From: Betaproteobacteria bacterium
GTDB lineage: Bacteria; Pseudomonadota; Gammaproteobacteria; Burkholderiales; SG8-39
Direction: 5' to 3'
Assembly (NCBI GenBank): GCA_027317055.1
Contig: DAHVFK010000108.1
Span: 1 to 9,240 of the forward strand
Length of the DNA stretch: 9,240 bases
Shown here one piece after another: positions 1-7,950 of the stretch; within the stretch, counting starts at the first letter, position 1, and every line of letters starts with the position of its first letter. Both the position numbers and the translations under genes were made by a program. The notes below the pieces were generated by a model. The model did not search any database, was not told the origin of the DNA, and saw only the letters and a program-made list of their open reading frames with translations.

Positions 1-1456
<1,456 letters not shown>

Positions 1457-1487
1457 CGCCTTGATCCCGTTGAGAAACCTGAACTGC

Positions 1488-1515
1488 AAATGGGGCCTTT
1501 GTGCGCGGATTCAAG
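1488..1515 (-). promoter_or_regulatory. RpoH (sigma-32) heat-shock promoter of clpB
   Basis: On the minus strand CTTGAA (1515-1510) is followed after exactly 14 bases by CCCCATTT (1495-1488). Both boxes match the E. coli sigma-32 consensus (CTTGAA and CCCCATNT), and the spacing is within its normal range. The predicted transcription start near 1481 leaves a leader of about 25 bases before the clpB ATG at 1456. Heat-shock control of clpB by RpoH is established in proteobacteria, so site and gene support each other. The transcription start itself is inferred. Confidence 0.88.
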
Positions 1516-1533
1516 CGCTGCGCCGAGGCCGGG

Positions 1534-1561
1534 GTTGCGTAGGCTCAAACCCACCCCAATG
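1534..1561 (+). promoter_or_regulatory. Possible weak RpoH-like promoter for ftsH
   Basis: On the plus strand GTTGCG (1534-1539; 3 of 6 matches to CTTGAA) is followed after 14 bases by CCCCAATG (1554-1561; 6 of 8 matches to CCCCATTT). Spacing is identical to the clpB promoter on the other strand. A start near 1568 would give a leader of about 26 bases and leave an AAAGAGA-type ribosome site (1577-1583) ahead of the ATG at 1594. The -35 box is poor, so this may be chance or a site that also uses the housekeeping sigma factor. Confidence 0.33.
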
Positions 1562-1593
1562 TAGTCCATCCAGCGCAAAGAGACCGATCGCCG

Positions 1594-3399
1594 ATGCAAA
1601 AACACACCCAAGTCAACATCGCCTATCTGATCTTCGCTTTCTTCGCCATCATGTTGGTGCAGCAGTGGTGGCACCAGGTGCAGACAGTCGAAGTGGTGCC
1701 CTACAGCCAGTTCGAGAAGCTGCTGCAGGAAAGCAAGATCTCGGAAGTGGTGGTCTCGGACCAGACCATCACCGGCACGCTGAAGTCGCCCCAGGGCGGC
1801 AAGAGCACCGTGGTGGCGAACATCGTGCAGCCCCAGCTCGCCGACCGGCTGTCGAAGTACGACGTCAAGTTCACCCGCGTATACCAGAGCACCTTCCTGC
1901 GCGACCTATTGTCGTGGGTCGTGCCGGCGCTGGTGTTCTTCGGCGTCTGGTTCTTCCTCGTGCGGCGCTTCGCCAGCCAGCAGGGCATGGGCGGCTTCAT
2001 GAACATCGGCAAGAGCCGGGCCAAGGTGTACGTCGAGAGCAAGACCGGCGTGAGCTTCGCCGACGTCGCGGGCGTCGACGAGGCCAAGGCCGAGCTGCAG
2101 GAGGTGGTCGAGTTCCTCAAGAACCCCGAGCGCTACGGCAGGCTCGGCGCGCGCATCCCAAAGGGCATCCTGTTGATCGGCCCGCCCGGGACCGGCAAGA
2201 CTCTGCTCGCGCGCGCGGTCGCGGGCGAAGCGGGCGTTTCGTTCTTCTCGATTTCGGGCTCAGAGTTCGTCGAGATGTTCGTCGGCGTGGGCGCGGCGCG
2301 CGTGCGCGACCTGTTCGAGCAGGCGCGGCAGAAAGCGCCGGCGATCATCTTCATCGACGAGCTCGACGCGCTGGGCCGGGCGCGGGGATCGGGCATGATG
2401 GGCGGGCACGACGAGAAGGAGCAAACGCTCAACCAGCTGCTCTCGGAGCTCGACGGATTCGACCCGAGCATCGGTCTGGTGCTGCTCGCGGCCACCAACC
2501 GGCCCGAGATCCTCGACCCGGCGCAGCTGCGGGCCGGACGCTTCGACCGCCAGGTGCTGGTCGACCGGCCCGAGAAAATCGGCCGGCTGCAGATCCTGCG
2601 GGTGCACGCGAAAAAGATCCATCTCGCCGAGGGCGTCGAGCTGGAGCAGGTCGCTGCGCTCACGCCCGGATTTTCCGGCGCCGACCTCGCCAACCTGATC
2701 AACGAGGCGGCGCTGCTCGCCACCCGCCGCGGCGCGGACTCGGTGACGTTGAACGACTTCACCCAGGCCGTCGAGCGCATCGTCGCCGGCCTGGAGAAAA
2801 GGAGCCGCGTGCTGAACGAGAGCGAGCGGCGAACCGTCGCCTACCACGAGATGGGACACGCCCTGGTCGCAATGTCGCTGCCGGGCAGTGACCCGGTGCA
2901 CAAGATATCGATCATCCCGCGCGGCATCGGCGCGCTCGGCTACACCATCCAGCGGCCGACCGAGGACCGCTTCCTGATGACGCGCGAGGAGCTGGAAAAC
3001 AAGATGACCGTGCTGCTCGGCGGCCGCGGCGCGGAAACGGTGGTGTTCGGCCACCTCTCGACCGGCGCCGCCGACGACCTCGCCAAGGTGACCGGTATCG
3101 CGCGCAGCATGGCGCTGCGCTACGGCATGGTCGAGAAGCTCGGCTACGTCTCCTTCGACGATGAACGGCCGAACCTGCTCGGCGTCCCGATGGCGCAGGC
3201 GCGGGAATACAGCGAGGACACCGCGCGCGAGATCGACATCGCGGTACGCGACATCGTCCATTCCGCGTTCGATCGGGCGGTCGTAATTCTGACCCGCGAA
3301 CGCGACGTCCTCGAGCGCGGCGCCAAGCTGCTGCTGGAGAAGGAAACGCTCGCCGAGCCCGAGCTGGCCGAGCTCAAGGCAGCCGTGCGTCCCGCCTAG
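1594..3399 (+). CDS. ftsH: FtsH/HflB-family membrane-anchored AAA+ zinc protease (601 aa)
   Basis: FtsH-type proteases are inner-membrane hexamers that extract and degrade membrane and regulatory proteins using ATP. Two hydrophobic segments (about 8-24 and 107-124) flank a periplasmic domain of about 80 residues. The AAA domain has Walker A GPPGTGKT (196-203), the pore segment MFVGVG (228-233), Walker B IIFIDE (251-256) and a second region of homology AATNRPEILDP with GRFDR (299-319). The peptidase has the zinc motif HEMGH (418-422), and an acidic residue in STGAADD (about 494-495) is the expected third ligand. At 601 residues it is shorter than E. coli FtsH (644) because the C-terminal tail is truncated after the coiled helix. 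HEMGH instead of the usual HEAGH and RAGRFDR instead of RPGRFDR suggest the second, paralogous FtsH type found in many proteobacteria, not the essential copy normally beside rrmJ and folP. That subfamily assignment is from memory. It diverges from clpB and converges on the DUF190 gene, sharing the last four bases. Confidence 0.95.
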   Translation: MQKHTQVNIAYLIFAFFAIMLVQQWWHQVQTVEVVPYSQFEKLLQESKISEVVVSDQTITGTLKSPQGGKSTVVANIVQPQLADRLSKYDVKFTRVYQSTFLRDLLSWVVPALVFFGVWFFLVRRFASQQGMGGFMNIGKSRAKVYVESKTGVSFADVAGVDEAKAELQEVVEFLKNPERYGRLGARIPKGILLIGPPGTGKTLLARAVAGEAGVSFFSISGSEFVEMFVGVGAARVRDLFEQARQKAPAIIFIDELDALGRARGSGMMGGHDEKEQTLNQLLSELDGFDPSIGLVLLAATNRPEILDPAQLRAGRFDRQVLVDRPEKIGRLQILRVHAKKIHLAEGVELEQVAALTPGFSGADLANLINEAALLATRRGADSVTLNDFTQAVERIVAGLEKRSRVLNESERRTVAYHEMGHALVAMSLPGSDPVHKISIIPRGIGALGYTIQRPTEDRFLMTREELENKMTVLLGGRGAETVVFGHLSTGAADDLAKVTGIARSMALRYGMVEKLGYVSFDDERPNLLGVPMAQAREYSEDTAREIDIAVRDIVHSAFDRAVVILTRERDVLERGAKLLLEKETLAEPELAELKAAVRPA

Positions 3400-3719
3400 C
3401 CCGCGCCGTTCAGGATTCCGAACTCGGCTTTCAGCCGCGCGTAGAACATGTGCGCGCCCTCCCCCTGCGCCAGTTCGAGCAGGCGCTGCGCATCGTCGTC
3501 CGAAACGATGAATTCCACCACCACAGTGAGGTCGCCGGCCAACTCGAAGAAGTGCTGCTCGTGCAGCACGCCGTGGCGCCCATAGCCGGCAATGGCGCGA
3601 AACGCGGAGCCGCCGTGGATGCCCATTGCCTTCGCCTTCTCCAGCAGCCACTCGTACAGCAGCACACCGTGGTGGCGCCGGTTCTCGTGCATGTAAAAGC
3701 GCAGCGAAGTGCCGTGCAT
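3396..3719 (-). CDS. DUF190 family protein, CrcB-associated (107 aa)
   Basis: This small soluble protein is recognised as DUF190 (PF02641) from the block GIHGGSAFRAIAGYGRHG (33-50), followed by LHEQHFFELAGDL (52-64) and VVVEFIVSD (66-74). The family has a ferredoxin-like, PII-like fold and very often sits next to crcB; its biochemical role is not established. The start at 3719 is chosen because GGAGG lies five bases upstream (3725-3729), and the reading begins MHGTSLRFYMHE as in homologues; upstream in-frame codons fall inside crcB. It is the last gene of the tup/Moco string, 20 bases after crcB, so it is probably co-transcribed and may regulate or assist the fluoride channel. Its TAG stop lies in the same CTAG as the ftsH stop on the other strand, leaving no room for a terminator between them. 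Confidence 0.9.
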   Translation of the reverse strand: MHGTSLRFYMHENRRHHGVLLYEWLLEKAKAMGIHGGSAFRAIAGYGRHGVLHEQHFFELAGDLTVVVEFIVSDDDAQRLLELAQGEGAHMFYARLKAEFGILNGAG

Positions 3720-3739
3720 GTCGCCCTCCGTCCCCAACG

Positions 3740-4126
3740 CTAGATACGAAACAGCACGCGCGCCGTGGCGATGCCCGCAAACGTCATCAGGATCGAGCCC
3801 GCCACGTGGCCGCCGATCAGCAGCGCTCCCCAGCCGAACTGCTGGCGCGCCAGCAACGTGGTCGCCTCGGCGGAGAAGGTCGAAAAGGTCGTCAGCCCGC
3901 CCAGAAAGCCGGTGCTCACGAACAGCCTCGCTTCGGGCGACAGCGCCTCGTAGCGCGTGAAAACGCCCAGGGCGAGACCCATCAGATAGCCGCCGAGCAT
4001 GTTGGCGGCGAAGGTGCCAAGCGGCACGGTGGGAAATACGGGATTTAGGACAATGCCGAGCAGCCAGCGAAGCCACGCTCCCGCCGCGGCGCCGACCGCA
4101 ACTGCCAGTGTTCCTAGGAATGTCAC
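3740..4126 (-). CDS. crcB: CrcB/FluC fluoride ion channel (128 aa)
   Basis: Fluc channels are dual-topology dimers that export fluoride passively across the inner membrane. The protein has four hydrophobic segments and the family landmarks: the first-helix GAAAGAWLRW block (12-21), N42 in FAANMLGGYLMG (the conserved asparagine near Asn43 of studied Flucs), and GFLGGLTTFSTFSAE (73-87). That block carries the phenylalanine pair F81/F84 lining the fluoride path and the glycine/threonine sodium site. The GTG start at 4126 is preferred because GGAGG at 4134-4138 is seven bases away; an earlier GTG at 4132 would be too close, and a longer in-frame reading to 4177 overlaps moaE and has no family counterpart. 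The gene starts 14 bases after moaE ends and is followed by DUF190, its usual partner. No fluoride riboswitch can fit in the gap, so expression probably depends on the upstream operon promoter. Confidence 0.93.
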   Translation of the reverse strand: MTFLGTLAVAVGAAAGAWLRWLLGIVLNPVFPTVPLGTFAANMLGGYLMGLALGVFTRYEALSPEARLFVSTGFLGGLTTFSTFSAEATTLLARQQFGWGALLIGGHVAGSILMTFAGIATARVLFRI

Positions 4127-4133
4127 GCGCACA

Positions 4134-4138
4134 CCTCC
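4134..4138 (-). promoter_or_regulatory. Ribosome binding site that sets the crcB GTG start
   Basis: A perfect GGAGG on the minus strand lies seven bases before GTG at 4126 and between the moaE stop and crcB. It is one base from the alternative GTG at 4132, which it therefore rules out. Confidence 0.75.
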
Positions 4139-4140
4139 GA

Positions 4141-4593
4141 CTAGCCGTAGCGTTTCGGTTCTTTCTTCTCCGTCCATCGATCGGCGGCCGCGTCGTCGCT
4201 CGCGCGCGCTTCGACCCAGCGCGTGCCTTCGGCGGTCTGCTCCTTCTTCCAGAACGGCGCGCGGGTCTTGAGGTAGTCCATGATGAACTCGCAGGCCGCG
4301 AAGGCGTCGGCGCGGTGCGCGCTCGCCACCGCGACCAGCACGATCTGGTCGGTGGGCTTGAGCTCGCCGAGGCGGTGAATGACGGTGCAGTCCATCACCC
4401 GCCAGCGGGACTTCGCCTCGTCGACAATCTTGCCGATCTCGCGCTCGGTCATGCCGGCGTAGTGCTCCAGCGTCATCGGTATCTCGCGCACCACGCCGAC
4501 GAAGCTCGCCACCGCGCCGACCCTGGGGTCGCGCGACAACGCACGCATTTCTGCGCCGGCGTCGAAATCCTCCCGCTGCACCGCGATCTTCAT
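4141..4593 (-). CDS. moaE: Molybdopterin synthase large (catalytic) subunit MoaE (150 aa)
   Basis: MoaE pairs with MoaD in the heterotetramer that converts cyclic pyranopterin monophosphate to molybdopterin by adding two sulfurs from MoaD thiocarboxylate. Visible landmarks are SFVGVVR (30-36, with R36 equivalent to catalytic Arg39 of E. coli), TLEHYAGMTE (41-50), DCTVIHRLGEL (68-78), SAHRADAF (91-98) and DYLKTRAPFWKKE (106-118), which holds the two catalytic lysines K109 and K116. The spacing between R36 and the LEHY block is about seven residues shorter than in E. coli MoaE (REIPMTLEHY here), an in-frame loop deletion. LEHYAGMTE also replaces the usual LEHYPGMTE. The total length is kept by a longer charged tail ending RYG. 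The ATG at 4593 lies two bases after the moaD stop, so translation is probably coupled. Confidence 0.95.
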   Translation of the reverse strand: MKIAVQREDFDAGAEMRALSRDPRVGAVASFVGVVREIPMTLEHYAGMTEREIGKIVDEAKSRWRVMDCTVIHRLGELKPTDQIVLVAVASAHRADAFAACEFIMDYLKTRAPFWKKEQTAEGTRWVEARASDDAAADRWTEKKEPKRYG

Positions 4594-4595
4594 CG

Positions 4596-4850
4596 CTAGC
4601 CCCCCGTCACCGGCGGGAAGAACGCGACCTCGTCGCCGGCCTTGACCGGGGCGGCCGGCTGCGCCATTTCCTGGTTGAGCGCCATGCGCACCAGGGCCTT
4701 GCCGGAAAATACTCTTTCGTAGTTTCCACCGCGCGACTTCAGGTGCTCGCGTAATTCGGCGAGCGTGGTGACGCCGGCGGGCAGCTCGATCTCCTCGCCG
4801 GCGGTGCCGAGCTGCTCGCGCAGCCCGGCGAAGAACAGCAGCTTGACCAT
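4596..4850 (-). CDS. moaD: Molybdopterin synthase small (sulfur carrier) subunit MoaD (84 aa)
   Basis: MoaD is a ubiquitin-fold sulfur carrier whose C-terminal glycine is adenylated by MoeB and then thiocarboxylated. The protein begins MVKLLFFAGLREQLG, has the typical KAGDEVAFFPPVTGG end (70-84) with the required terminal Gly-Gly, and is of normal family length. Two starts are possible in the sequence GTGATG. ATG at 4850 shares one base with the moeA TGA stop. GTG at 4853 gives a GTGA overlap and one extra residue, and sits at the better distance (8 versus 11 bases) from a GGAG ribosome site. I give the ATG because it matches the family N-terminus. The tight overlap with moeA and the two-base gap to moaE imply coupled translation and balanced subunit amounts. 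Confidence 0.94.
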   Translation of the reverse strand: MVKLLFFAGLREQLGTAGEEIELPAGVTTLAELREHLKSRGGNYERVFSGKALVRMALNQEMAQPAAPVKAGDEVAFFPPVTGG

Positions 4851-6058
4851 CACCCGTAGAGCTCCGAAAACGGCAGGAAACGGACATGCGCGCCCTTCGC
4901 GATCGGGTGGTTCGGCGGGTTGTCGACCAGGCCGTCGGCCCAGGCCGTCGAGGTGAGCACCGCCGAATCCTGCGTCGGGTACAGGTCAAGGCCGCCCTGC
5001 GAGTTCCATTTTACGCGCAGGAACTCGCGCCGCGAATCCGGCTTGACCCAGTCGAAGTCGGCGCGCGCGTCGATTGCGCGCGGCGCGACCTCGGCAAGGC
5101 CCTGCGTCTTGCGCAGGAACGGCCGCACGAAGAGCAGAAATGTCACGAAGCTCGACACCGGGTTGCCGGGCAGGCCGATGAAGGCGGCTTCGCCGACCTT
5201 GCCGAAGGCGAGCGGCCGCCCCGGCTTCATCGCGATCTTCCACATCAGGAGCGACCCTTCCGCCTCCACCGCGGGCCGTACGTGATCCTCCTCGCCGACC
5301 GACACGCCGCCGGAGGTGACAATGATGTCGGCCTGCGCCGCCGCGCGCCGCAGCACGTCGCGCGTGGCCTCCAGGCTGTCGGGGACGATGCCGAAATCGC
5401 GCACCTCGCAGTCGAAGGTCTGCGCCAATCCGTTGAGCGTGAAGCGGTTGGAGTTGTAGATTCGCCCCGGCGGCAGCGGATCGCCCGGCATCACCAGCTC
5501 ATCGCCGGTGAAGAACAGCGCCATGCGCACCCGGCGCCGAACCGGCAGCGACTTGATCCCCACCGAGGCCGCGAGCCCGGTGTCCTGCGGCCGCAGCCTG
5601 ATGCCCGCCGCCAGCACCTCGCCTCCGGCGCGGATGTCGCTGCCGCGGCGCCTGATCCATTCTTCCGGCTGCGGGACCTTCTTCACAATCACGTGCTCGC
5701 CGTCCGTGGCGCAGAACTCCTGCATCACGATCGCGTCCGCACCCGGCGGGATCGGCGCGCCGGTGAAAATGCGCGCCGCGGTGCCGGGCGCGAGCGGCTT
5801 GCCCACCGCGCCGGCGGGAATGCGCTGCGCGACGCGCAGGCGCGCCCCGGGCGCGCTCACGTCGGCCAGGCGCAGCGCGTAGCCGTCCATCGCGCTGTTG
5901 TCCATCGGCGGCACGTCCATGGTCGACGCCTGCGCGCGCGCCAGCACCCGGCCGGTCGCCTCGAGCGTCGGCACCTGCTCGACCTCGTCCACCGGACGCG
6001 CACCCGCGAGCAGCACCTCGAGCGCCTCGTCCACCGACAGCAGTCCTTTGCCGTTCAT
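4850..6058 (-). CDS. moeA: Molybdopterin molybdenumtransferase (metal insertase) MoeA (402 aa)
   Basis: MoeA inserts molybdate, or tungstate in some organisms, into the dithiolene of adenylated molybdopterin. Family landmarks in order are PPMDNSAMDGYA (50-61), TGAPIPPGADAIVMQE (99-114), FTGDELVMPG (183-192), YNSN (201-204), TSGGVSVGEEDHV (248-260), MKPGRPLAFG (277-286), GLPGNPVS (295-302) and a C-terminal barrel domain ending in FSELYG. Length is typical (E. coli MoeA is about 411). The ATG at 6058 forms an ATGA overlap with the mobB stop; a longer open frame upstream to 6214 is only the shadow of mobB. The stop overlaps the moaD start. Its place in an operon headed by a tungstate importer suggests it may serve a tungsten enzyme, but the sequence alone does not show metal preference. 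Confidence 0.96.
   Translation of the reverse strand: MNGKGLLSVDEALEVLLAGARPVDEVEQVPTLEATGRVLARAQASTMDVPPMDNSAMDGYALRLADVSAPGARLRVAQRIPAGAVGKPLAPGTAARIFTGAPIPPGADAIVMQEFCATDGEHVIVKKVPQPEEWIRRRGSDIRAGGEVLAAGIRLRPQDTGLAASVGIKSLPVRRRVRMALFFTGDELVMPGDPLPPGRIYNSNRFTLNGLAQTFDCEVRDFGIVPDSLEATRDVLRRAAAQADIIVTSGGVSVGEEDHVRPAVEAEGSLLMWKIAMKPGRPLAFGKVGEAAFIGLPGNPVSSFVTFLLFVRPFLRKTQGLAEVAPRAIDARADFDWVKPDSRREFLRVKWNSQGGLDLYPTQDSAVLTSTAWADGLVDNPPNHPIAKGAHVRFLPFSELYG
4862..4865 (-). promoter_or_regulatory. Ribosome binding site of moaD, inside the moeA 3' end
   Basis: GGAG on the minus strand lies 8 bases before GTG at 4853 and 11 before ATG at 4850. It is the only good ribosome site here and slightly favours the GTG start. 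Confidence 0.5.
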
Positions 6059-6549
6059 CCGAGCTCCATCTCCTTCAGCACGAATGCCGCGATCCCGTCG
6101 GCGTCGTTCAGGTCGAGCAGCGGCAGGCGCGTTTCCACCTTGGCGTCGCTCGCCACCGCCACGATATGCGGATCGTTCGGGTGCAGCAGCGCCTCGCCGG
6201 TCTCGGCGCGCCACACCTCGAGCTTCGGGATCGGCGCGAACTTGAAGCCCTCGACCAGCAGCAGGTCGCAGGGCGACAGGTGTTTGACCTGGTCCTCGAA
6301 CGACGGTTCGGGCCCGCCGCGCAGCTCGTGCATCAACACCCAGCGCCGCGACGAAGTCACCAGCACCTCGCCCGCCCCGGCGTGGCGATGACGGTAGGAA
6401 TCCTTGCCCGGCTGATCGATGTCGAAGGTGTGGTGCGCGTGCTTGATGAGCGAAACGCGCAATCCGCGCTGGGTCAGGCGCGGAATGAGCTGCTCGATCA
6501 ACGTCGTCTTGCCGCTGCCGGAATAGCCTGCGAAGCCGAATACCTTCAT
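6055..6549 (-). CDS. mobB: Molybdopterin-guanine dinucleotide biosynthesis adaptor MobB (164 aa)
   Basis: MobB is a P-loop GTP-binding protein that assists MobA in making the guanine dinucleotide form of the cofactor. It has Walker A GYSGSGKTT (8-16), the following VSLIKHAHHTFDID segment (33-46) and the DLLLVEGFK Walker-B-like block (95-103), all typical of the family, at the usual length. The start at 6549 gives MKVFGFAGYSGSGKTT and has GAGGG five bases upstream; the longer in-frame reading to 6582 adds only an unlikely arginine-rich leader. It begins 36 bases after tupC, the widest gap in the operon, and its TGA overlaps the moeA ATG. MobA is not in the window. Presence of MobB suggests that the client enzymes use bis-MGD-type cofactor, as formate dehydrogenases and nitrate reductases do. 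Confidence 0.94.
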   Translation of the reverse strand: MKVFGFAGYSGSGKTTLIEQLIPRLTQRGLRVSLIKHAHHTFDIDQPGKDSYRHRHAGAGEVLVTSSRRWVLMHELRGGPEPSFEDQVKHLSPCDLLLVEGFKFAPIPKLEVWRAETGEALLHPNDPHIVAVASDAKVETRLPLLDLNDADGIAAFVLKEMELG

Positions 6550-6585
6550 GCCTGCCCTCTGCCCCTCGCGGGCGGAGCGCACATT

Positions 6586-7248
6586 CTAGCCGGATTGGAG
6601 CGCGATCCGCCCGTCGTCCAGGCGCAGCCGTGTGAAACCGGCGAGGCCGATGATCTCCTGGTCGTGGCAGGCGACGATCACCGTGCGGCGCTCGTCGCGC
6701 AGCTGCGCCAGCAGCGCGAGCGTCTGCGCACGGCCGTCGCGGTCGAGGTTGCTGGTCGGCTCGTCGAGCAGCAGCAGCTCGGGCTCCAGCGCTCGCGCGC
6801 GCGCGAGCGCCGCGCGTTGCTTCTCCCCGCCCGAAAGCTTGGCCGGCGGCGTGGCGCGCCGCGGCTCCAGCCCCGCCCAGGCGATTGCTTCATCCACCCG
6901 TCGCGCCCGCTCGGCGGCGGGCACACCGCGGCATCTCAGCCCGTACTCGAGGTTGTGGCGCAGGCTGGTATGAAACAGGTAGGGGTGCTGGTGCACGTAC
7001 ACGATCGAGCGGCGCAGGCGCTCCGGATACGAGGTGAAGGCCGCCGGCGCGCCGCGGAAATCCATCCCGCCGCCCGCCTCCCGGTCCAGCCCCGCGAGGA
7101 TGCGCATCAGCGAGGTCTTGCCCGAACCGTTCGGTCCGACCAGCACGTAGGCGCCGCCCTCGTCGACCGACAGCCGGTCGATCTCGAACAACACGCGCGT
7201 ACCGAAGACTTTGCGCACCCCGCGCAGCGCGAGCAGCGGCGCGCTCAT
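6586..7248 (-). CDS. tupC: Tungstate ABC transporter ATP-binding protein TupC (220 aa)
   Basis: This is the cytoplasmic ATPase that powers the importer. It carries Walker A GPNGSGKT (38-45), Q-loop Q87, the signature LSGGE (138-142), Walker B LLLLDEP (158-164), a D-loop SNLD (166-169) and H-loop H195. It is short (220 residues) and ends right after the ATPase core, without the C-terminal TOBE metal-sensing domain seen in ModC, which fits the Tup type. The ATG at 7248 overlaps the tupB TGA by four bases (ATGA), indicating coupled translation. Tungstate assignment rests on the neighbouring TupA and TupB, since ATPase sequences alone do not report substrate. Confidence 0.93.
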   Translation of the reverse strand: MSAPLLALRGVRKVFGTRVLFEIDRLSVDEGGAYVLVGPNGSGKTSLMRILAGLDREAGGGMDFRGAPAAFTSYPERLRRSIVYVHQHPYLFHTSLRHNLEYGLRCRGVPAAERARRVDEAIAWAGLEPRRATPPAKLSGGEKQRAALARARALEPELLLLDEPTSNLDRDGRAQTLALLAQLRDERRTVIVACHDQEIIGLAGFTRLRLDDGRIALQSG

Positions 7249-7940
7249 CTGAGCCCGCCCTGGCCCTGCAGCAGCGCGAGCAGCACGTTCACCCCCAGTG
7301 CCACCACCATCAGTACGAAACCGAGCGCGATGCCCTGCGCGAAGTCGCCCTTGGTGGTCTCCAGAGCGATCGCGGTCGGGATGTTGCGCGTCAGGCCGGC
7401 GATGTTGCCGCCGACCATGATCGCGCAGCCGACCTCGGAGATGGCCCGCCCGAAGCCGTTCACCACGGCGGCGAGGATGCCGAAGCGCACTTCCCGCAGC
7501 GTGGTGAGCGAGGCGGCGAACCGGCCGGCGCCGAGGCAGCGCGCGGTCTCGTACACGCGCGGGTCCGCGCCCTGAACCGCCGCAATGGTGAACACCACCA
7601 GGATCGGGAAGGCGATCACCATGTACCCGACCATGATCGCCCAGGGCGTGAACAACAGGTCGAACGAGCCCAGCGGACCGCGGCGCGACAGCAGCAGGTA
7701 GATCACCAGTCCGATGACCACGGTCGGGAACGACAGCAGCGCCTGCACCAGCACCACCGCCGCGCGCTGGCCCGGGAAGCGCTTCTTCGCCAGCAGGAAT
7801 CCGAGCGCAATGGAAGGCGCGGCGACCAGCGCAATCGCCGCGACCGAGACCCAGAGCGAGAGCCAGATGATCTGCCACAGCTCCGGGTCGCCGCCGAACA
7901 GAAGGGCGAAGGCCTGCCGTGTCGGCTCCAGAAGATCCAA
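7245..7940 (-). CDS. tupB: Tungstate ABC transporter permease TupB (231 aa)
   Basis: This is an inner-membrane permease with about five to six hydrophobic segments (near 24-51, 61-85, 100-123, 152-170 and 203-225). The ABC-permease coupling loop runs from ETARCLGAG (131-139) to GRAISEVG (164-171), the EAA motif that docks on TupC. Length and the opening LLFGGDPELWQIIWLSLWVS (13-32) fit the TupB family. The start is a TTG at 7940, ten bases after the tupA stop, with no convincing ribosome site; no ATG or GTG occurs in frame before the conserved GDPELW. Translation is probably coupled to tupA. The start is the uncertain part, the identity is not. Confidence 0.92.
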   Translation of the reverse strand: MDLLEPTRQAFALLFGGDPELWQIIWLSLWVSVAAIALVAAPSIALGFLLAKKRFPGQRAAVVLVQALLSFPTVVIGLVIYLLLSRRGPLGSFDLLFTPWAIMVGYMVIAFPILVVFTIAAVQGADPRVYETARCLGAGRFAASLTTLREVRFGILAAVVNGFGRAISEVGCAIMVGGNIAGLTRNIPTAIALETTKGDFAQGIALGFVLMVVALGVNVLLALLQGQGGLR

Positions 7941-7950
7941 GCGATGAAGC

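Noticed and set aside
2260..3780. Minus-strand open frame (506 codons) opposite ftsH and overlapping DUF190 and crcB
   Set aside because: The strongly conserved ftsH and DUF190 frames explain the DNA; this frame has no recognisable domain.
4111..4120. Palindrome TTCCTAGGAA within crcB as an operator
   Set aside because: It lies inside the crcB coding sequence at codons for the conserved N-terminal region, is single copy, and has no promoter near it.
3720..4140. Possible fluoride riboswitch controlling crcB or DUF190
   Set aside because: The gaps are 14 and 20 bases, too small for the aptamer, and hold only ribosome sites.
4886..6391. Long plus-strand open frame (501 codons) opposite moeA and mobB
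   Set aside because: It spans two confidently identified genes on the other strand and their overlap; its composition is that of an antisense shadow.
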